Shown: piece after piece, positions 1-8,280 of the stretch
Numbering within the stretch: the stretch's first letter is position 1
Layout: every line of letters begins with the position of its first letter
Source: UBA5972 sp964637875
Lineage (GTDB): Bacteria > Pseudomonadota > Alphaproteobacteria > Rhodobacterales > Rhodobacteraceae
Direction: 5' to 3'
DNA: 39,803 nt
Assembly (NCBI GenBank): GCA_964637875.1
Contig: CAZWXK010000019.1
Span: 1 to 39,803 of the forward strand
Made by a program: the position numbers and the translations under genes
The notes under the pieces: model-generated
Told to the model about the DNA's origin: nothing
Database searches by the model: none
The model's input: only the letters and a program-made list of their open reading frames with translations

Positions 1-90
1 AAGGGTGCCAAAACTCCCTAAACAGGCCTTGACGACGATTCTGCGGTGCAGCATGCTGCGCCGCAGAGCGAGAATATGGAGTACGGACAC

Positions 91-1389
91 ATGCCCCCCC
101 TGGACGACGCGCCCGAGATTGCCCCCTATGACGCCCCCGAAAAGGATCTCTACGAGATCGGGGAAATCCCGCCCCTTGGCCATGTGCCGAAAAAGATGTA
201 CGCATGGACCATCCGCCGCGAACGCCACGGCGAACCCGATCAGGCCATGCAGGTCGAAATCGTCGATGTGCCGCAAATCGACAGTCACGAGGTGCTGGTC
301 TTTGTCATGGCCGCGGGCGTCAACTATAATGGCGTCTGGGCCGCGCTGGGCACGCCGATCAGCGTGTTCGACGTGCACAAGGCCGAATACCACATTGCCG
401 GATCGGACGCCGCGGGCATTGTCTGGAAAGTCGGCGACAAGGTGCGCCGCTGGAAGGTGGGCGACGAGGTCGTGATCCATTGCAACCAGGATGACGGCGA
501 CGACGAAGAATGCAACGGCGGCGACCCCATGTTCAGCCCCTCCCAGAGGATCTGGGGCTATGAAACCCCCGATGGCAGCTTTGCCCAGTTCACGCGCGTG
601 CAGTCGCAACAGTTGATGCGCCGCCCGCGCCACCTGACATGGGAGGAATCCGCCTGCTACACGCTGACACTGGCCACCGCCTACCGGATGCTGTTCGGCC
701 ACCGGCCGCATACGCTGAAACCGGGTCAGAACGTGCTGGTCTGGGGCGCGTCCGGCGGGCTGGGCAGCTTTGCCATCCAGCTGGTCAACACCGCAGGCGC
801 CAATGCAATCGGCGTCATCAGTGACGAAAGCAAGCGCGACTTCGTGTTGTCTCTGGGCGCCAAGGGCGTCATCAACCGCAAGGATTTCAACTGCTGGGGC
901 CAGATGCCCAAGGTCAACACCCCCGAATACAAGCAGTGGTTCAACGAGACCCGCAAATTCGGCAAGGCCATCTGGGAGATCACCGGCAAGGGCAACAATG
1001 TGGACATGGTGTTCGAACATCCCGGCGAGGCGACCTTTCCGGTCAGTGTCTTTGTGGTCAAGCGCGGCGGCATGGTGGTGATCTGTGCCGGCACCACGGG
1101 CTATAATCTGACGATGGATGCGCGCTATCTTTGGATGCACCAGAAACGCGTGCAGGGCAGCCATTTCGCCAACCTCAAACAGGCGAGCGCGGCCAACCAG
1201 CTGATGCTGGAACGCCGGCTTGACCCGTCGATGTCCGAAGTCTTTCCCTGGGACGAGATCCCGCAGGCCCACATGAAAATGCGCCGCAATGAACACAAGC
1301 CGGGCAACATGGCGGTGCTGGTCAGCGCGCCGACAACGGGGCTCAAGACCTTCGAGGACACGCTTGAAGCGAGCCGAACGCGGGCCTAG
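91..1389 (+). CDS. ccr: Crotonyl-CoA carboxylase/reductase
   Basis: Reductive carboxylation of crotonyl-CoA with NADPH and CO2 to ethylmalonyl-CoA, the signature cytosolic step of the ethylmalonyl-CoA pathway. The 432-residue protein is a zinc-less medium-chain dehydrogenase/reductase: the GroES-like part contains NYNGVW (77-82), the Rossmann loop GASGGLGS lies at 219-226, and the conserved GSHFANLKQ follows at 356-364. N80 and H358 look like counterparts of CO2-binding residues described for the Kitasatospora enzyme (family knowledge, not aligned here). I chose ATG 91 because GGAG at 78-81 sits 9 nt upstream and the length then fits the roughly 430-residue family. A GTG at 46 and an ATG at 76 are in frame. 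An in-frame stop at 19-21 excludes a longer gene. A strong hairpin terminator follows. Confidence 0.97.
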   Translation: MPPLDDAPEIAPYDAPEKDLYEIGEIPPLGHVPKKMYAWTIRRERHGEPDQAMQVEIVDVPQIDSHEVLVFVMAAGVNYNGVWAALGTPISVFDVHKAEYHIAGSDAAGIVWKVGDKVRRWKVGDEVVIHCNQDDGDDEECNGGDPMFSPSQRIWGYETPDGSFAQFTRVQSQQLMRRPRHLTWEESACYTLTLATAYRMLFGHRPHTLKPGQNVLVWGASGGLGSFAIQLVNTAGANAIGVISDESKRDFVLSLGAKGVINRKDFNCWGQMPKVNTPEYKQWFNETRKFGKAIWEITGKGNNVDMVFEHPGEATFPVSVFVVKRGGMVVICAGTTGYNLTMDARYLWMHQKRVQGSHFANLKQASAANQLMLERRLDPSMSEVFPWDEIPQAHMKMRRNEHKPGNMAVLVSAPTTGLKTFEDTLEASRTRA

Positions 1390-1401
1390 AGATTGTAAAC
1401 A

Positions 1402-1426
1402 AACTGTTTCCAAATACGGAACAGTT
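1402..1426. promoter_or_regulatory. Inverted repeat AACTGTT-N11-AACAGTT
   Basis: Two perfect 7-nt arms lie 12 nt after the ccr stop and just before its terminator. It may be a transcript 3' hairpin or a protein site. The arm spacing does not fit a lux box. Function unknown. Confidence 0.35.
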
Positions 1427-1433
1427 GTGAACC

Positions 1434-1471
1434 GGGCAGCCGAAACGTGGCATCGGCTGCCCGTGCTTTTT
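1434..1471 (+). terminator. Rho-independent terminator of ccr
   Basis: A perfect 10-bp stem GGGCAGCCGA / TCGGCTGCCC (1434-1443 with 1453-1462) has a 9-nt loop and is followed by a short T run at 1467-1471. It separates ccr from the quorum-sensing genes. Confidence 0.85.
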
Positions 1472-1576
1472 CTGGTAATCGTTATTTTTCAATGCCTTGA
1501 TGAAACACCCCCCCGCCATTTCAGGGGAATTGAAATCCGCGAATAGAGAAGGGACGAATAACGCGCTATGATTGTG

Positions 1577-1592
1577 TTAACAATTCATTAAC
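1577..1592 (+). promoter_or_regulatory. Consensus CtrA binding site before the quorum-sensing genes
   Basis: TTAACAATTCATTAAC is an exact match to the alphaproteobacterial CtrA full site TTAA-N7-TTAAC. It ends 20 nt before the ATG of the small ORF at 1613. A short dyad ATTGT-GTTA-ACAAT (1571-1584) overlaps it. The position suggests direct control of the small ORF-luxR transcript by the CckA-ChpT-CtrA phosphorelay. Confidence 0.7.
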
Positions 1593-1612
1593 CAATCGGA
1601 AAGAGGTTTGCC

Positions 1613-1822
1613 ATGTCGCAGGAGTGGATGATCGACGTCCTGAGGGACCTCACGGATTTCGCCCGCAGGAATGGCCTTATGGGACTGGCCGCCCAGCTGG
1701 ACGAGACCCTCGGGATCGCGGCGACGGAACTGAAACGAGCGCAGGGACACGCGGCACCGCAGCAACATGGCCAACAGGACAGAAACCTTCGTCGAACGAT
1801 TGCAGCAGGTGAAAACCCTTGA
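1613..1822 (+). CDS. Small conserved-looking hypothetical protein upstream of luxR
   Basis: A 69-residue ORF with a good ribosome site (GAGG at 1603-1606, 6 nt spacing) directly behind the CtrA box. The first 45 residues are rich in L, A, D and E and predict amphipathic helices. The tail from about residue 47 is Gln/His/Arg-rich and is encoded where the reading frame runs into luxR. The 56-nt overlap with the luxR start points to translational coupling. Proteins with a similar N-terminus occur beside luxR genes in Rhodobacterales as far as I remember, but I know no function for them. No signal peptide or membrane segment. Confidence 0.65.
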   Translation: MSQEWMIDVLRDLTDFARRNGLMGLAAQLDETLGIAATELKRAQGHAAPQQHGQQDRNLRRTIAAGENP

Positions 1823-2480
1823 CGACCTGCAACGTCTGGTCGAGGGGTTGCGCGATCTCTATCAGGTCGAACATGTCATCTACCATGCAGTCAACGGCGC
1901 GGGCCAACCCTACGCCGCCCTGACCTATGACCCGGCCTGGGTCGATCACTATCTCGAACAGGATTACAGCCGTATCGACCCGGTCGTTCTGGGATGCTAC
2001 CAGCGCTTTCACCCGGTTGACTGGAAGCAGCTGGACTGGTCGCCAAAGGCCGCCCGCGCCTTTCTGGCCGAGGCGCTGGATGCGGGCGTGGGCAATCAGG
2101 GCCTGTCCGTGCCCCTGAGGGGCCCGAACGGGCAATTCGCCCTGTTTACCGTCAATCACCGTTGTTCCGATACGGAATGGGCCCGATTCACGGCCGCATA
2201 TCTGGACGACCTGATCCTGATTTCGCACTACCTGAACCAGAAGGCCCTGGAGATCATGCGCGGCTCGGATCACGTGCCCGACCACCCGTTGTCGCCGCGC
2301 GAAATCGACGCGCTTACCCTTCTGGGAATGGGAATGTCGCGGGCCCAGGCCGCCGAAAGATTGCGTATCTCCGAGCATACCCTGCGGGTCTATATCGAAT
2401 CGGCGCGTTTCAAGCTGGGTGCGGCCAACACCACACATGCGGTCGCCCTGGCAATGGCGCGCGGCAAGATCATCGTCTGA
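1767..2480 (+). CDS. LuxR-family acyl-homoserine-lactone receptor/regulator
   Basis: Quorum-sensing transcription factor of 237 residues. The N-terminal autoinducer-binding domain (about 15-160) keeps the TraR/LuxR ligand residues: W58, Y62, D71-P72, W86 and G112. The C-terminal GerE/LuxR helix-turn-helix (about 174-234) carries LSPRE and the recognition-helix region ISEHTLRVYIESARFKLG. The partner synthase lies 156 nt downstream, so the pair is a cognate R-I system. The start overlaps the upstream small ORF and has no strong ribosome site of its own, which fits coupled translation. Regulation by the CtrA box upstream of the small ORF is inferred. Confidence 0.93.
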   Translation: MANRTETFVERLQQVKTLDDLQRLVEGLRDLYQVEHVIYHAVNGAGQPYAALTYDPAWVDHYLEQDYSRIDPVVLGCYQRFHPVDWKQLDWSPKAARAFLAEALDAGVGNQGLSVPLRGPNGQFALFTVNHRCSDTEWARFTAAYLDDLILISHYLNQKALEIMRGSDHVPDHPLSPREIDALTLLGMGMSRAQAAERLRISEHTLRVYIESARFKLGAANTTHAVALAMARGKIIV

Positions 2481-2636
2481 TCGTCGCCCTCCCCCGACCA
2501 AGAGGCCGCGCCCGCAACCGCGATACCCCGTTGCCGTGTCCCCCGTTGCGGAAAAAATGTTTCAGCGCACCTTCACCGAATTTCAACATACGCTGCCCTA
2601 CCCCTGATCGCGATTTTTTCACGCGAGGTTTTTTCG

Positions 2637-3263
2637 ATGATCAGATTTCTCTATGGCGACGCGCTGAACCGCCACCCCGTGCTGCGCGACACGATGTTCC
2701 GGGACCGGGCCGCCCAGTTTTCGACCCGCCTGGGATGGGCGGTGAACATCGACCGACAGGGCCTTGAGCGGGATGAATATGACGCATTGAACCCGCTATA
2801 CGTCATCTGGGAGGGCCGCGACGGCCGTCATGGGGGCTCGCTCAGGTTTCTGCCGACCACCGGTCGGGTGATGATCAACGACCATTTCCGTCACCTCACC
2901 GGCGGGGTCGCGATCAAGAGTCCCCGCATCTGGGAATGTACCCGGTTCTGCATCTCTCCTGCGTGTTCTTCGCGACAAACGGCGGCGCGGCTTCTTCTGG
3001 GTGCGGCAGCACTGGGAAAACATTTCCGCCTGAGCCACGCGTTGGGGGTATTCGATCCCGCCATGATGCGCGTCTATCGCGCACTGGGATGGCAGCCGGT
3101 TCTGCATGCCGATGGCCGCGACGGGATTCATGTCGGCTTGTGGAGCTTTGACGACATCGACATCGGGCGCCTCAGGCGGCGCGCGGGCAGTGCGGGCAAC
3201 GACCTGCTGAAATGGAGCGATCTCGACCTGAAACCGCCCCATCCGGCACCGCTTTCTGCCTGA
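2637..3263 (+). CDS. LuxI-family acyl-homoserine-lactone synthase
   Basis: Makes the N-acyl-homoserine lactone signal from S-adenosylmethionine and acyl-ACP (family knowledge). The 208-residue protein shows the diagnostic LuxI residues: R24, F28 and W34 in the N-terminal block, D46 and D49, R70, F84, and E100/R103 in WECTR. ATG 2637 has GAGG at 2625-2628 with 8 nt spacing. The 156-nt gap after luxR is large enough for its own promoter, but I found no convincing lux-box dyad there. Acyl-chain length cannot be read from the sequence. The gene ends 56 nt before a convergent-free, same-strand helicase gene. Confidence 0.93.
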   Translation: MIRFLYGDALNRHPVLRDTMFRDRAAQFSTRLGWAVNIDRQGLERDEYDALNPLYVIWEGRDGRHGGSLRFLPTTGRVMINDHFRHLTGGVAIKSPRIWECTRFCISPACSSRQTAARLLLGAAALGKHFRLSHALGVFDPAMMRVYRALGWQPVLHADGRDGIHVGLWSFDDIDIGRLRRRAGSAGNDLLKWSDLDLKPPHPAPLSA

Positions 3264-3319
3264 ACCGGCTGGCCGAGCCCGAGCCCGCAGGCTATGCTTG
3301 CGGGAAAACGGGGCAAGAG

Positions 3320-4834
3320 ATGCAGTTTTCCCAGGACCAGGCAGAGGCCCATGACCGCATTGCGGAAATGTTGCGCGCGGCGGGCGTGGACCTTGCCAAT
3401 GGCACCCTCCTGCCCGCGGCGCGCGGGGGGCACAATCTTCTGGCGGTTCTGGGCAAGGCGGGCTCGGGCAAGACAATGCTGCTGGCCCGCCTCGTGCATG
3501 ACCTGACCGAGGCCGGTGTCGATCTGGTCACCGGCGACCATGAATCGCGTCAGCGCAAGGATCGCCGCCGTGTCGCGGTTCTGGCCCCCACCAACAAGGC
3601 CGCCAGCGTCCTGCGCGCCCAGGGCGTGCCGGCAACCACCATTCACCGGATCCTTTACACCCCGGTCTATGATCCCGAATACGAGAAGCTGGCCGACTGG
3701 CTGGCCGAAGGCGGCACCCGCCCTGAAATCAGCGGGCTGAGCGATGCCATGCTCGACCGGGCGCAGGCGTTCTACAACGCCAACAGGTCGATCCCCGCGG
3801 CCCTCGCATCGGCGGGGCTGAAGGGCTCGGATTTCATCATCGGCTGGAGCCGCCGCGACGACGTGCTGGATATCGGGCTGGTTGACGAAAGTTCGATGCT
3901 GGATGACCGGCAGTTCAAGGACCTTCAGGAAATCTTTCCAAATCTGATCCTGTTTGGCGATCCGGCCCAACTGGCGCCGGTCGGGCAATCAGGGGCGATG
4001 GCCTTTGACAACATCCCCGAAGAACGCCGGATCATGCTCCACCGGGTCCACCGGCAGCAGGGCGACAACCCGATTCTCGACCTTGCTCATGCGCTGGCCG
4101 ACCCCGATCTCGGCTTTGCCGATTTCGAGGCGCTTGTCCGTTCAGCGGCGGCACGCGATGATCGCGTCGTCATTGCCCGGCGCGCCGACAGTGCGATGAT
4201 GGCGCGCTCTCCCATGCTGGTCTGGCGCAATGCCACCCGTATTCGCCTGATCCACGCTTTCCGAGCGGCCCATGGCGCACCGGCCACCGAAATCCTGCCC
4301 GGCGAGCCCCTGATCTGCGACGGGATCGAACTGCCGGCAAAACACCGGAACAAGCGCATCGACCTCGAAGCGCGTGGCCTGATCAAGGGTGCGCAGGCAA
4401 TATATCTGGGTCCCGGCCGCAAACCGGGATTTGCCCGTCTCCATGTCTTTGGCGCGGACGACCCCCAGATCAGTGTCGCCAGCATCATCCGCATCGAATC
4501 TCCTGACGAGGACGAGCCCTTCATCCCCTCGGCCGCACGCATGGGGGCCAGCTTTCTGCATGGTGCGGCGGTGACAATCCACAAGGCGCAGGGCAGCCAG
4601 TGGCCCGAGGTGCAGATTTTCGCGCCCGACCTGTATGCCGCCGCGCGCACCGGGCGGGCCGAGGCCGGCATCACCTTGTGGAAGCGTCTGGCCTATGTGG
4701 CGATAACCCGGGCAGAAAAGCGCCTGCACTGGGTCACACGCTACATGCTGTCACGCCCCACGACCCCGCTCACGACCAGCGATCTCGGCAAGACCCCGCC
4801 AGCCCGGCTGAACCTGTCGGCCGAGACCAGCTGA
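3320..4834 (+). CDS. RecD-like ATP-dependent DNA helicase (SF1)
   Basis: Superfamily 1 helicase, 504 residues. Walker A is GKAGSGKT (45-52), motif Ia APTNKAAS (89-96), Walker B DESSML (189-194), motif III GDPAQLAPV (213-221), and the UvrD-type C-terminal motifs VTIHKAQGSQW and AITRAEKRL lie near the end. It lacks the long N-terminal region of RecD2, so it is a short AAA_30/UvrD_C_2-type helicase. An in-frame start at 3212 overlaps luxI. ATG 3320 is preferred because the helicase domain begins there. Probably acts in DNA repair or recombination; the substrate is unknown. It abuts the convergent minus-strand gene with no spacer. Confidence 0.88.
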   Translation: MQFSQDQAEAHDRIAEMLRAAGVDLANGTLLPAARGGHNLLAVLGKAGSGKTMLLARLVHDLTEAGVDLVTGDHESRQRKDRRRVAVLAPTNKAASVLRAQGVPATTIHRILYTPVYDPEYEKLADWLAEGGTRPEISGLSDAMLDRAQAFYNANRSIPAALASAGLKGSDFIIGWSRRDDVLDIGLVDESSMLDDRQFKDLQEIFPNLILFGDPAQLAPVGQSGAMAFDNIPEERRIMLHRVHRQQGDNPILDLAHALADPDLGFADFEALVRSAAARDDRVVIARRADSAMMARSPMLVWRNATRIRLIHAFRAAHGAPATEILPGEPLICDGIELPAKHRNKRIDLEARGLIKGAQAIYLGPGRKPGFARLHVFGADDPQISVASIIRIESPDEDEPFIPSAARMGASFLHGAAVTIHKAQGSQWPEVQIFAPDLYAAARTGRAEAGITLWKRLAYVAITRAEKRLHWVTRYMLSRPTTPLTTSDLGKTPPARLNLSAETS

Positions 4835-5334
4835 TCAGCTCAGCAGCGCGATCGGCGCATTCGCGTCAACCTCGAAATCGACCGGTGCCTTGTCAACCAC
4901 CGCGGTATGGCGCTTGAACTCATAGATCCTCTCGCCGCCCTCATCCATCGAGCAGATCACGAGGCAGCTGTACAGGTGGCGTCCACCATCGAGGATATCG
5001 ACAAAACCGCGCAGATGAGGGGCCGTTTCCACATCCAGCGAAAAGCCCCCATCCCAGAAACGCAGGATCGGATGCTCGTTCTCGCCGCTTCTGACACGCA
5101 GCCGGTTGCGCCGGCGCAGATCACGCCTGCGCGCCTGACGCANNNNNNNNNNNNNNNNNNNNNNNNNNNNNNNNNNNNNNNNNNNNNNNNNNNNNNNNNN
5201 NNNNNNNNNNNNNNNNNNNNNNNNNNNNNNNNNNNNNNNNNNCTTCTGACACGCAGCCGGTTGCGCCGGCGCAGATCACGCCTGCGCGCCTGACGCAGCC
5301 CCTCCAGCACCTCCTGCGGCAGATCGTGGATCAT
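4835..5334 (-). CDS. Small conserved hypothetical protein, split by a false assembly gap
   Basis: As given, the gene is interrupted by 100 N and a 55-nt duplication. Collapsing the duplicate gives one continuous 114-codon frame from ATG at 5334 to TGA at 4837-4835, starting MIHDLPQEVL and ending NAPIALLS. The start has AGGGGG 8 nt upstream on the minus strand. The N-terminus is a very basic helix (QARRRDLRRRNRLRVR). The middle reads RFWDGGFSLDVETAPHLRGFVDILDGGRHLY and is followed by a beta-rich segment ending VDFEVD. I recall similar proteins in Rhodobacterales without assigned function. Convergent with the helicase gene. Confidence 0.8.
5088..5297. repeat. Assembly artefact: 55-nt direct repeat around 100 N
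   Basis: 5088-5142 and 5243-5297 are identical and flank Ns at 5143-5242. Merging them restores the coding frame of the gene at 4835-5334, so the gap is an unmerged overlap. Confidence 0.95.
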
Positions 5335-5537
5335 CGCAACATCCCCCTTGCACGAGGAAACAGAACCCTGATTCATTCACCCGCGCAAGTGAAGTTTTGA
5401 TGAATCCGCACGGCTGTTGTTTTCTTTCACCACTGCGGCGGTGACGCCGTGGGGCAAGACATCGCGTCCCGGGGCATGGCCGGCGCCCGGCGCCGCGGCA
5501 ACGGCCCATGCCAGACGGCCGCCCTGACAGAGGCCGC

Positions 5538-6737
5538 TCATCTCTTGACCAGGCTCCACTGGGTGACGCGGCGCATGGGCTTCCATCCCGGATTCCCGCC
5601 CGGCGTCTCGGCCCGCTCCAGTCGCAAACGGCAAAGCTGACCGCCATGTTCGCGGTGCAGCGCGGCCAGCAGGGTTTCGCTTTCCACCGTCACCGCATTG
5701 GCCACCAGGCGGCCCAGCGGGCGCAACGCCTGCCAGCAGGCCTCGAACACCTCCCGCGACAGCCCGCCGCCGATGAATATCGCATCCGGCGCGGGCAGCC
5801 CTTCCAGCGCCGCCGGTGCCTTGCCGGCCACGATTTCCAGACGCGGCACGCCCAGCGCGCGGGCGTTTTCGGCGGCCATCACCCGGCGGTCGGCGCGCGG
5901 CTCGATCCCGATGGCGTGGGCATAGCGTGCGGCGCGCATCCATTCGACCGCGACCGAGCCACAGCCCGTGCCCACATCCCACAACAGCGCCCCGCGCATG
6001 GGCATCAGTTTGGCCAGCGTCACCGCCCGCACCTCTTGCTTGGTCATGGTGCCGTCATGCTGGAACAGATCATCCGCCAGCCCCGGCACACGCGGCATGA
6101 GCGCCGCATTGCCCGAGGCCACACATTCCACCGCCAGCGTGTTGAAATCGGGCACGACACGGTCCCAGCCCTCGGCAATCCCGTCAAACCGCGTCTCGTC
6201 AGCGCCGCCCATATTGGCGAATACCGTCATCCGGCTCTTGCCGAAACCGCGCTCGGTCAGGAAACGGGCGATCTGCGCGGGGGTTTCGGCGCCGGTCGTC
6301 AGGATCAACAGCCGCTGATCGGGCTGGATAAAGGCGATCATCTGCTCGATCGGGCGGCCATGCACCGTCAGCGTTTCCAGATCGGCCATCGACCAGCCCA
6401 TGCGTGCGGCGGCCAGCTGGAACGCGCCGACCTGCGGGTGATAGGTGATCTCGGCCGGGTCGATCCTGCGCCCGATCCGCGCGCCCACCGAATACCACAG
6501 CGGATCCCCCGTCGCCAGAACCACGACCCGCTTGCCGCGGAGCTGCTGCAGCTGGTCGATCAACGCGCCAAGGGACTCGGGCCATGACAGGCGTTTGGCC
6601 GTCACCTTGTCCGACAGCCGGCGATGCCGATCTCCGCCAATGATGATCTCGGCCGCCTCGACCACCGCGCGGGTGGCTGGCGTCAACCCCTCCATCCCGT
6701 CCTCGCCTATACCCACGACATGCAACCAGGGTTTCAT
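5538..6737 (-). CDS. cobL: Precorrin-6Y C5,15-methyltransferase (decarboxylating)
   Basis: Bifunctional cobalamin enzyme that methylates precorrin-6B at C5 and C15 and decarboxylates the C12 acetate, giving precorrin-8. The 399 residues comprise an N-terminal CbiE-type tetrapyrrole methylase (about 1-205; ATGDPLWYSVG at 75-85) and a C-terminal CbiT-type methyltransferase with SAM loop DVGTGCGS at 254-261. A fused, full-length CobL is typical of the aerobic pathway. It stands alone here: no other cob gene is adjacent, and cobQ is about 32 kb away. The 334-nt leader holds a 7-bp hairpin and the dispersed motif at 6906-6927. No B12-riboswitch box was seen. Confidence 0.95.
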   Translation of the reverse strand: MKPWLHVVGIGEDGMEGLTPATRAVVEAAEIIIGGDRHRRLSDKVTAKRLSWPESLGALIDQLQQLRGKRVVVLATGDPLWYSVGARIGRRIDPAEITYHPQVGAFQLAAARMGWSMADLETLTVHGRPIEQMIAFIQPDQRLLILTTGAETPAQIARFLTERGFGKSRMTVFANMGGADETRFDGIAEGWDRVVPDFNTLAVECVASGNAALMPRVPGLADDLFQHDGTMTKQEVRAVTLAKLMPMRGALLWDVGTGCGSVAVEWMRAARYAHAIGIEPRADRRVMAAENARALGVPRLEIVAGKAPAALEGLPAPDAIFIGGGLSREVFEACWQALRPLGRLVANAVTVESETLLAALHREHGGQLCRLRLERAETPGGNPGWKPMRRVTQWSLVKR

Positions 6738-7071
6738 TTGCCGCCCTCCCGCCTTTCACCCGGCAGCCCCCTGCCGGCATCTTCACCACGACTGCGGCCC
6801 CCGGACCGGGCCTGTGCCCCAGCTTTGCAAACCCCAGGGGTTTCGGCCAGCCCCCTGTCACCGGAATTCTTGTCGCAGGAATTCACCCGGGAATCCATGG
6901 CAGGCCTTCTTCTTTGCAAAAATACTCATTCCCCCCCTGTCGCAGGCGTTTCGGCAAAAGGGGAAGAACCGTTTTCCAACCGGTGCGGATTGCGCAAATT
7001 CGCGTTGCCAGGGCTGATCCGATGATTGCGTCAACGGGGAGGAAACGGGCCCGCGCGCAACCGGGTAATGG
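6738..7071. other. Intergenic region between malY-like gene and cobL
   Basis: No gene seen. It holds a hairpin CCGGCAG-CCCC-CTGCCGG (6760-6777) just before cobL, two GGAATTC words (6863-6869, 6878-6884) that can pair through GAATTC, and one copy of the dispersed leader motif (6906-6927). Confidence 0.7.
6906..6927 (-). repeat. Dispersed leader motif, copy A (before cobL)
   Basis: On the minus strand the core reads GTATTT-TT-GCAAAGAAGAAG. It lies 168 nt upstream of the cobL start in sense orientation. Same core as 23854-23874, 31615-31636 and 34699-34720. Confidence 0.75.
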
Positions 7072-8244
7072 CTATTGCAGATCGGAAAACGCCTCTTGCA
7101 GACGTGAAACCGCCTCATTCACCCGCGCGCGCTGGGTACCCAGGTTGAAGCGCAGGTAATTCTCGCCACCCGCGCCAAATGTCTCGCCCAGATTTGCGGC
7201 GATTCTGGCGGTTTTCTGCACGCGCGCCACCACCTCGGCCATCTCCATGCCGGTGCCGGAAAAATCGACCCAGGCCAGATAGGTGGACTCCAGTTCCATC
7301 GAGCGCAGCCCCGGAATGACATTCACACCCTCGTCGAAAAGGCGCCTGTTGCCATCCAGATACTCCAGCAGCCCCGCCAGCCATTCCGCCCCCTCGGGTG
7401 AATAGGCTGCCGTGGTCATGAACAGGCCGAACGAGTTGGGCGACAGGCCCAGCCCGGCCATTGTCGCGGCAAATTCGGCGCGCAGTTTCTCGTCATGGAT
7501 GATGACATTGCCGCAATGGGCGCCCGCGATGTTGAAGGTCTTGGAGGGCGCCGTCATCATCACCAGACGGTCGGCAATATCGGGCGCGGCATTGGCCATG
7601 ACCGTATGCCGGTGGCCGGGAAAGACAAGATCGTGGTGAATTTCATCGCTGACCAGCAGCAGATCATGTTCGACACAGAAATCTGCCAGCGCACGCAGCT
7701 CATCGCGCGTCCAGACGCGCCCGCCCGGATTGTGGGGCGAACACAGGACGACCATCCTTTCATTGCCCCTCAGGCGGCGGGCGGCATCAGTAAGATCCAT
7801 CTCATAGCGCCCGTCGCGCAGCGCCAGCGGGCATTCGCGCAGCTCGCGCCCGGCGGCGCGGATCACACGGCCAAAGGCGTGATAGACCGGGGTGAACAGC
7901 ACCACCGCATCGCCCGGCTGCGTCCATGTCTGCACGCACAGCGCGGTGCCATTGACCAGCCCGTGCGTGGTGAAGATCGCCTTTGGATCGACCTGCCAGC
8001 CATGGCGATTTTCCATCCACCAGCATATGGCCGCGCGATAATCGCTGTCGTCGCCGAAATAACCATGCACGCCATGGTCGGCCAGCCTGCGCAGCGTGTC
8101 GTTCACGCAATCGGGCGCGCGAAAATCCATGTCCGCGACCCACATGGAAATGCCGTCATCAGGCGATACGCCATAGATTTTTTCCATCATGTCCCATTTG
8201 GCGTTATGGGTGGCGCGGCGGTCGATCACGTCGTCGAAATTCAT
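7072..8244 (-). CDS. MalY/PatB-type PLP-dependent C-S lyase or aminotransferase
   Basis: Fold-type I PLP enzyme of 390 residues in the MalY/PatB (cystathionine beta-lyase-like) branch. Seen: WVADMDF (35-41), substrate-loop region with YFGDD (62-66), HNPGGRVW (171-178), cofactor-binding SDEIHHDL (199-206), and the PLP lysine K235 in TAPSKTFNIAG. Members cleave cystathionine or cysteine conjugates to pyruvate, ammonia and a thiol; MalY itself also regulates maltose genes. Without sulfur genes nearby the substrate is open. ATG 8244 has AGGAG 7 nt upstream on the minus strand. Confidence 0.88.
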   Translation of the reverse strand: MNFDDVIDRRATHNAKWDMMEKIYGVSPDDGISMWVADMDFRAPDCVNDTLRRLADHGVHGYFGDDSDYRAAICWWMENRHGWQVDPKAIFTTHGLVNGTALCVQTWTQPGDAVVLFTPVYHAFGRVIRAAGRELRECPLALRDGRYEMDLTDAARRLRGNERMVVLCSPHNPGGRVWTRDELRALADFCVEHDLLLVSDEIHHDLVFPGHRHTVMANAAPDIADRLVMMTAPSKTFNIAGAHCGNVIIHDEKLRAEFAATMAGLGLSPNSFGLFMTTAAYSPEGAEWLAGLLEYLDGNRRLFDEGVNVIPGLRSMELESTYLAWVDFSGTGMEMAEVVARVQKTARIAANLGETFGAGGENYLRFNLGTQRARVNEAVSRLQEAFSDLQ

Positions 8245-8280
8245 GGCTGCTCCTTTTTCTGCAGCGCGCAGCCTACGCCT

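Noticed and set aside
1402..1426. Lux box reading of the dyad after ccr
   Set aside because: The CT and AG ends are separated by 17 nt, while lux-type boxes have about 12, and it lies before the ccr terminator.
6738..7071. Cobalamin riboswitch before cobL
   Set aside because: No B12-box or matching core was found on the cobL sense strand, only a short hairpin and the dispersed motif.
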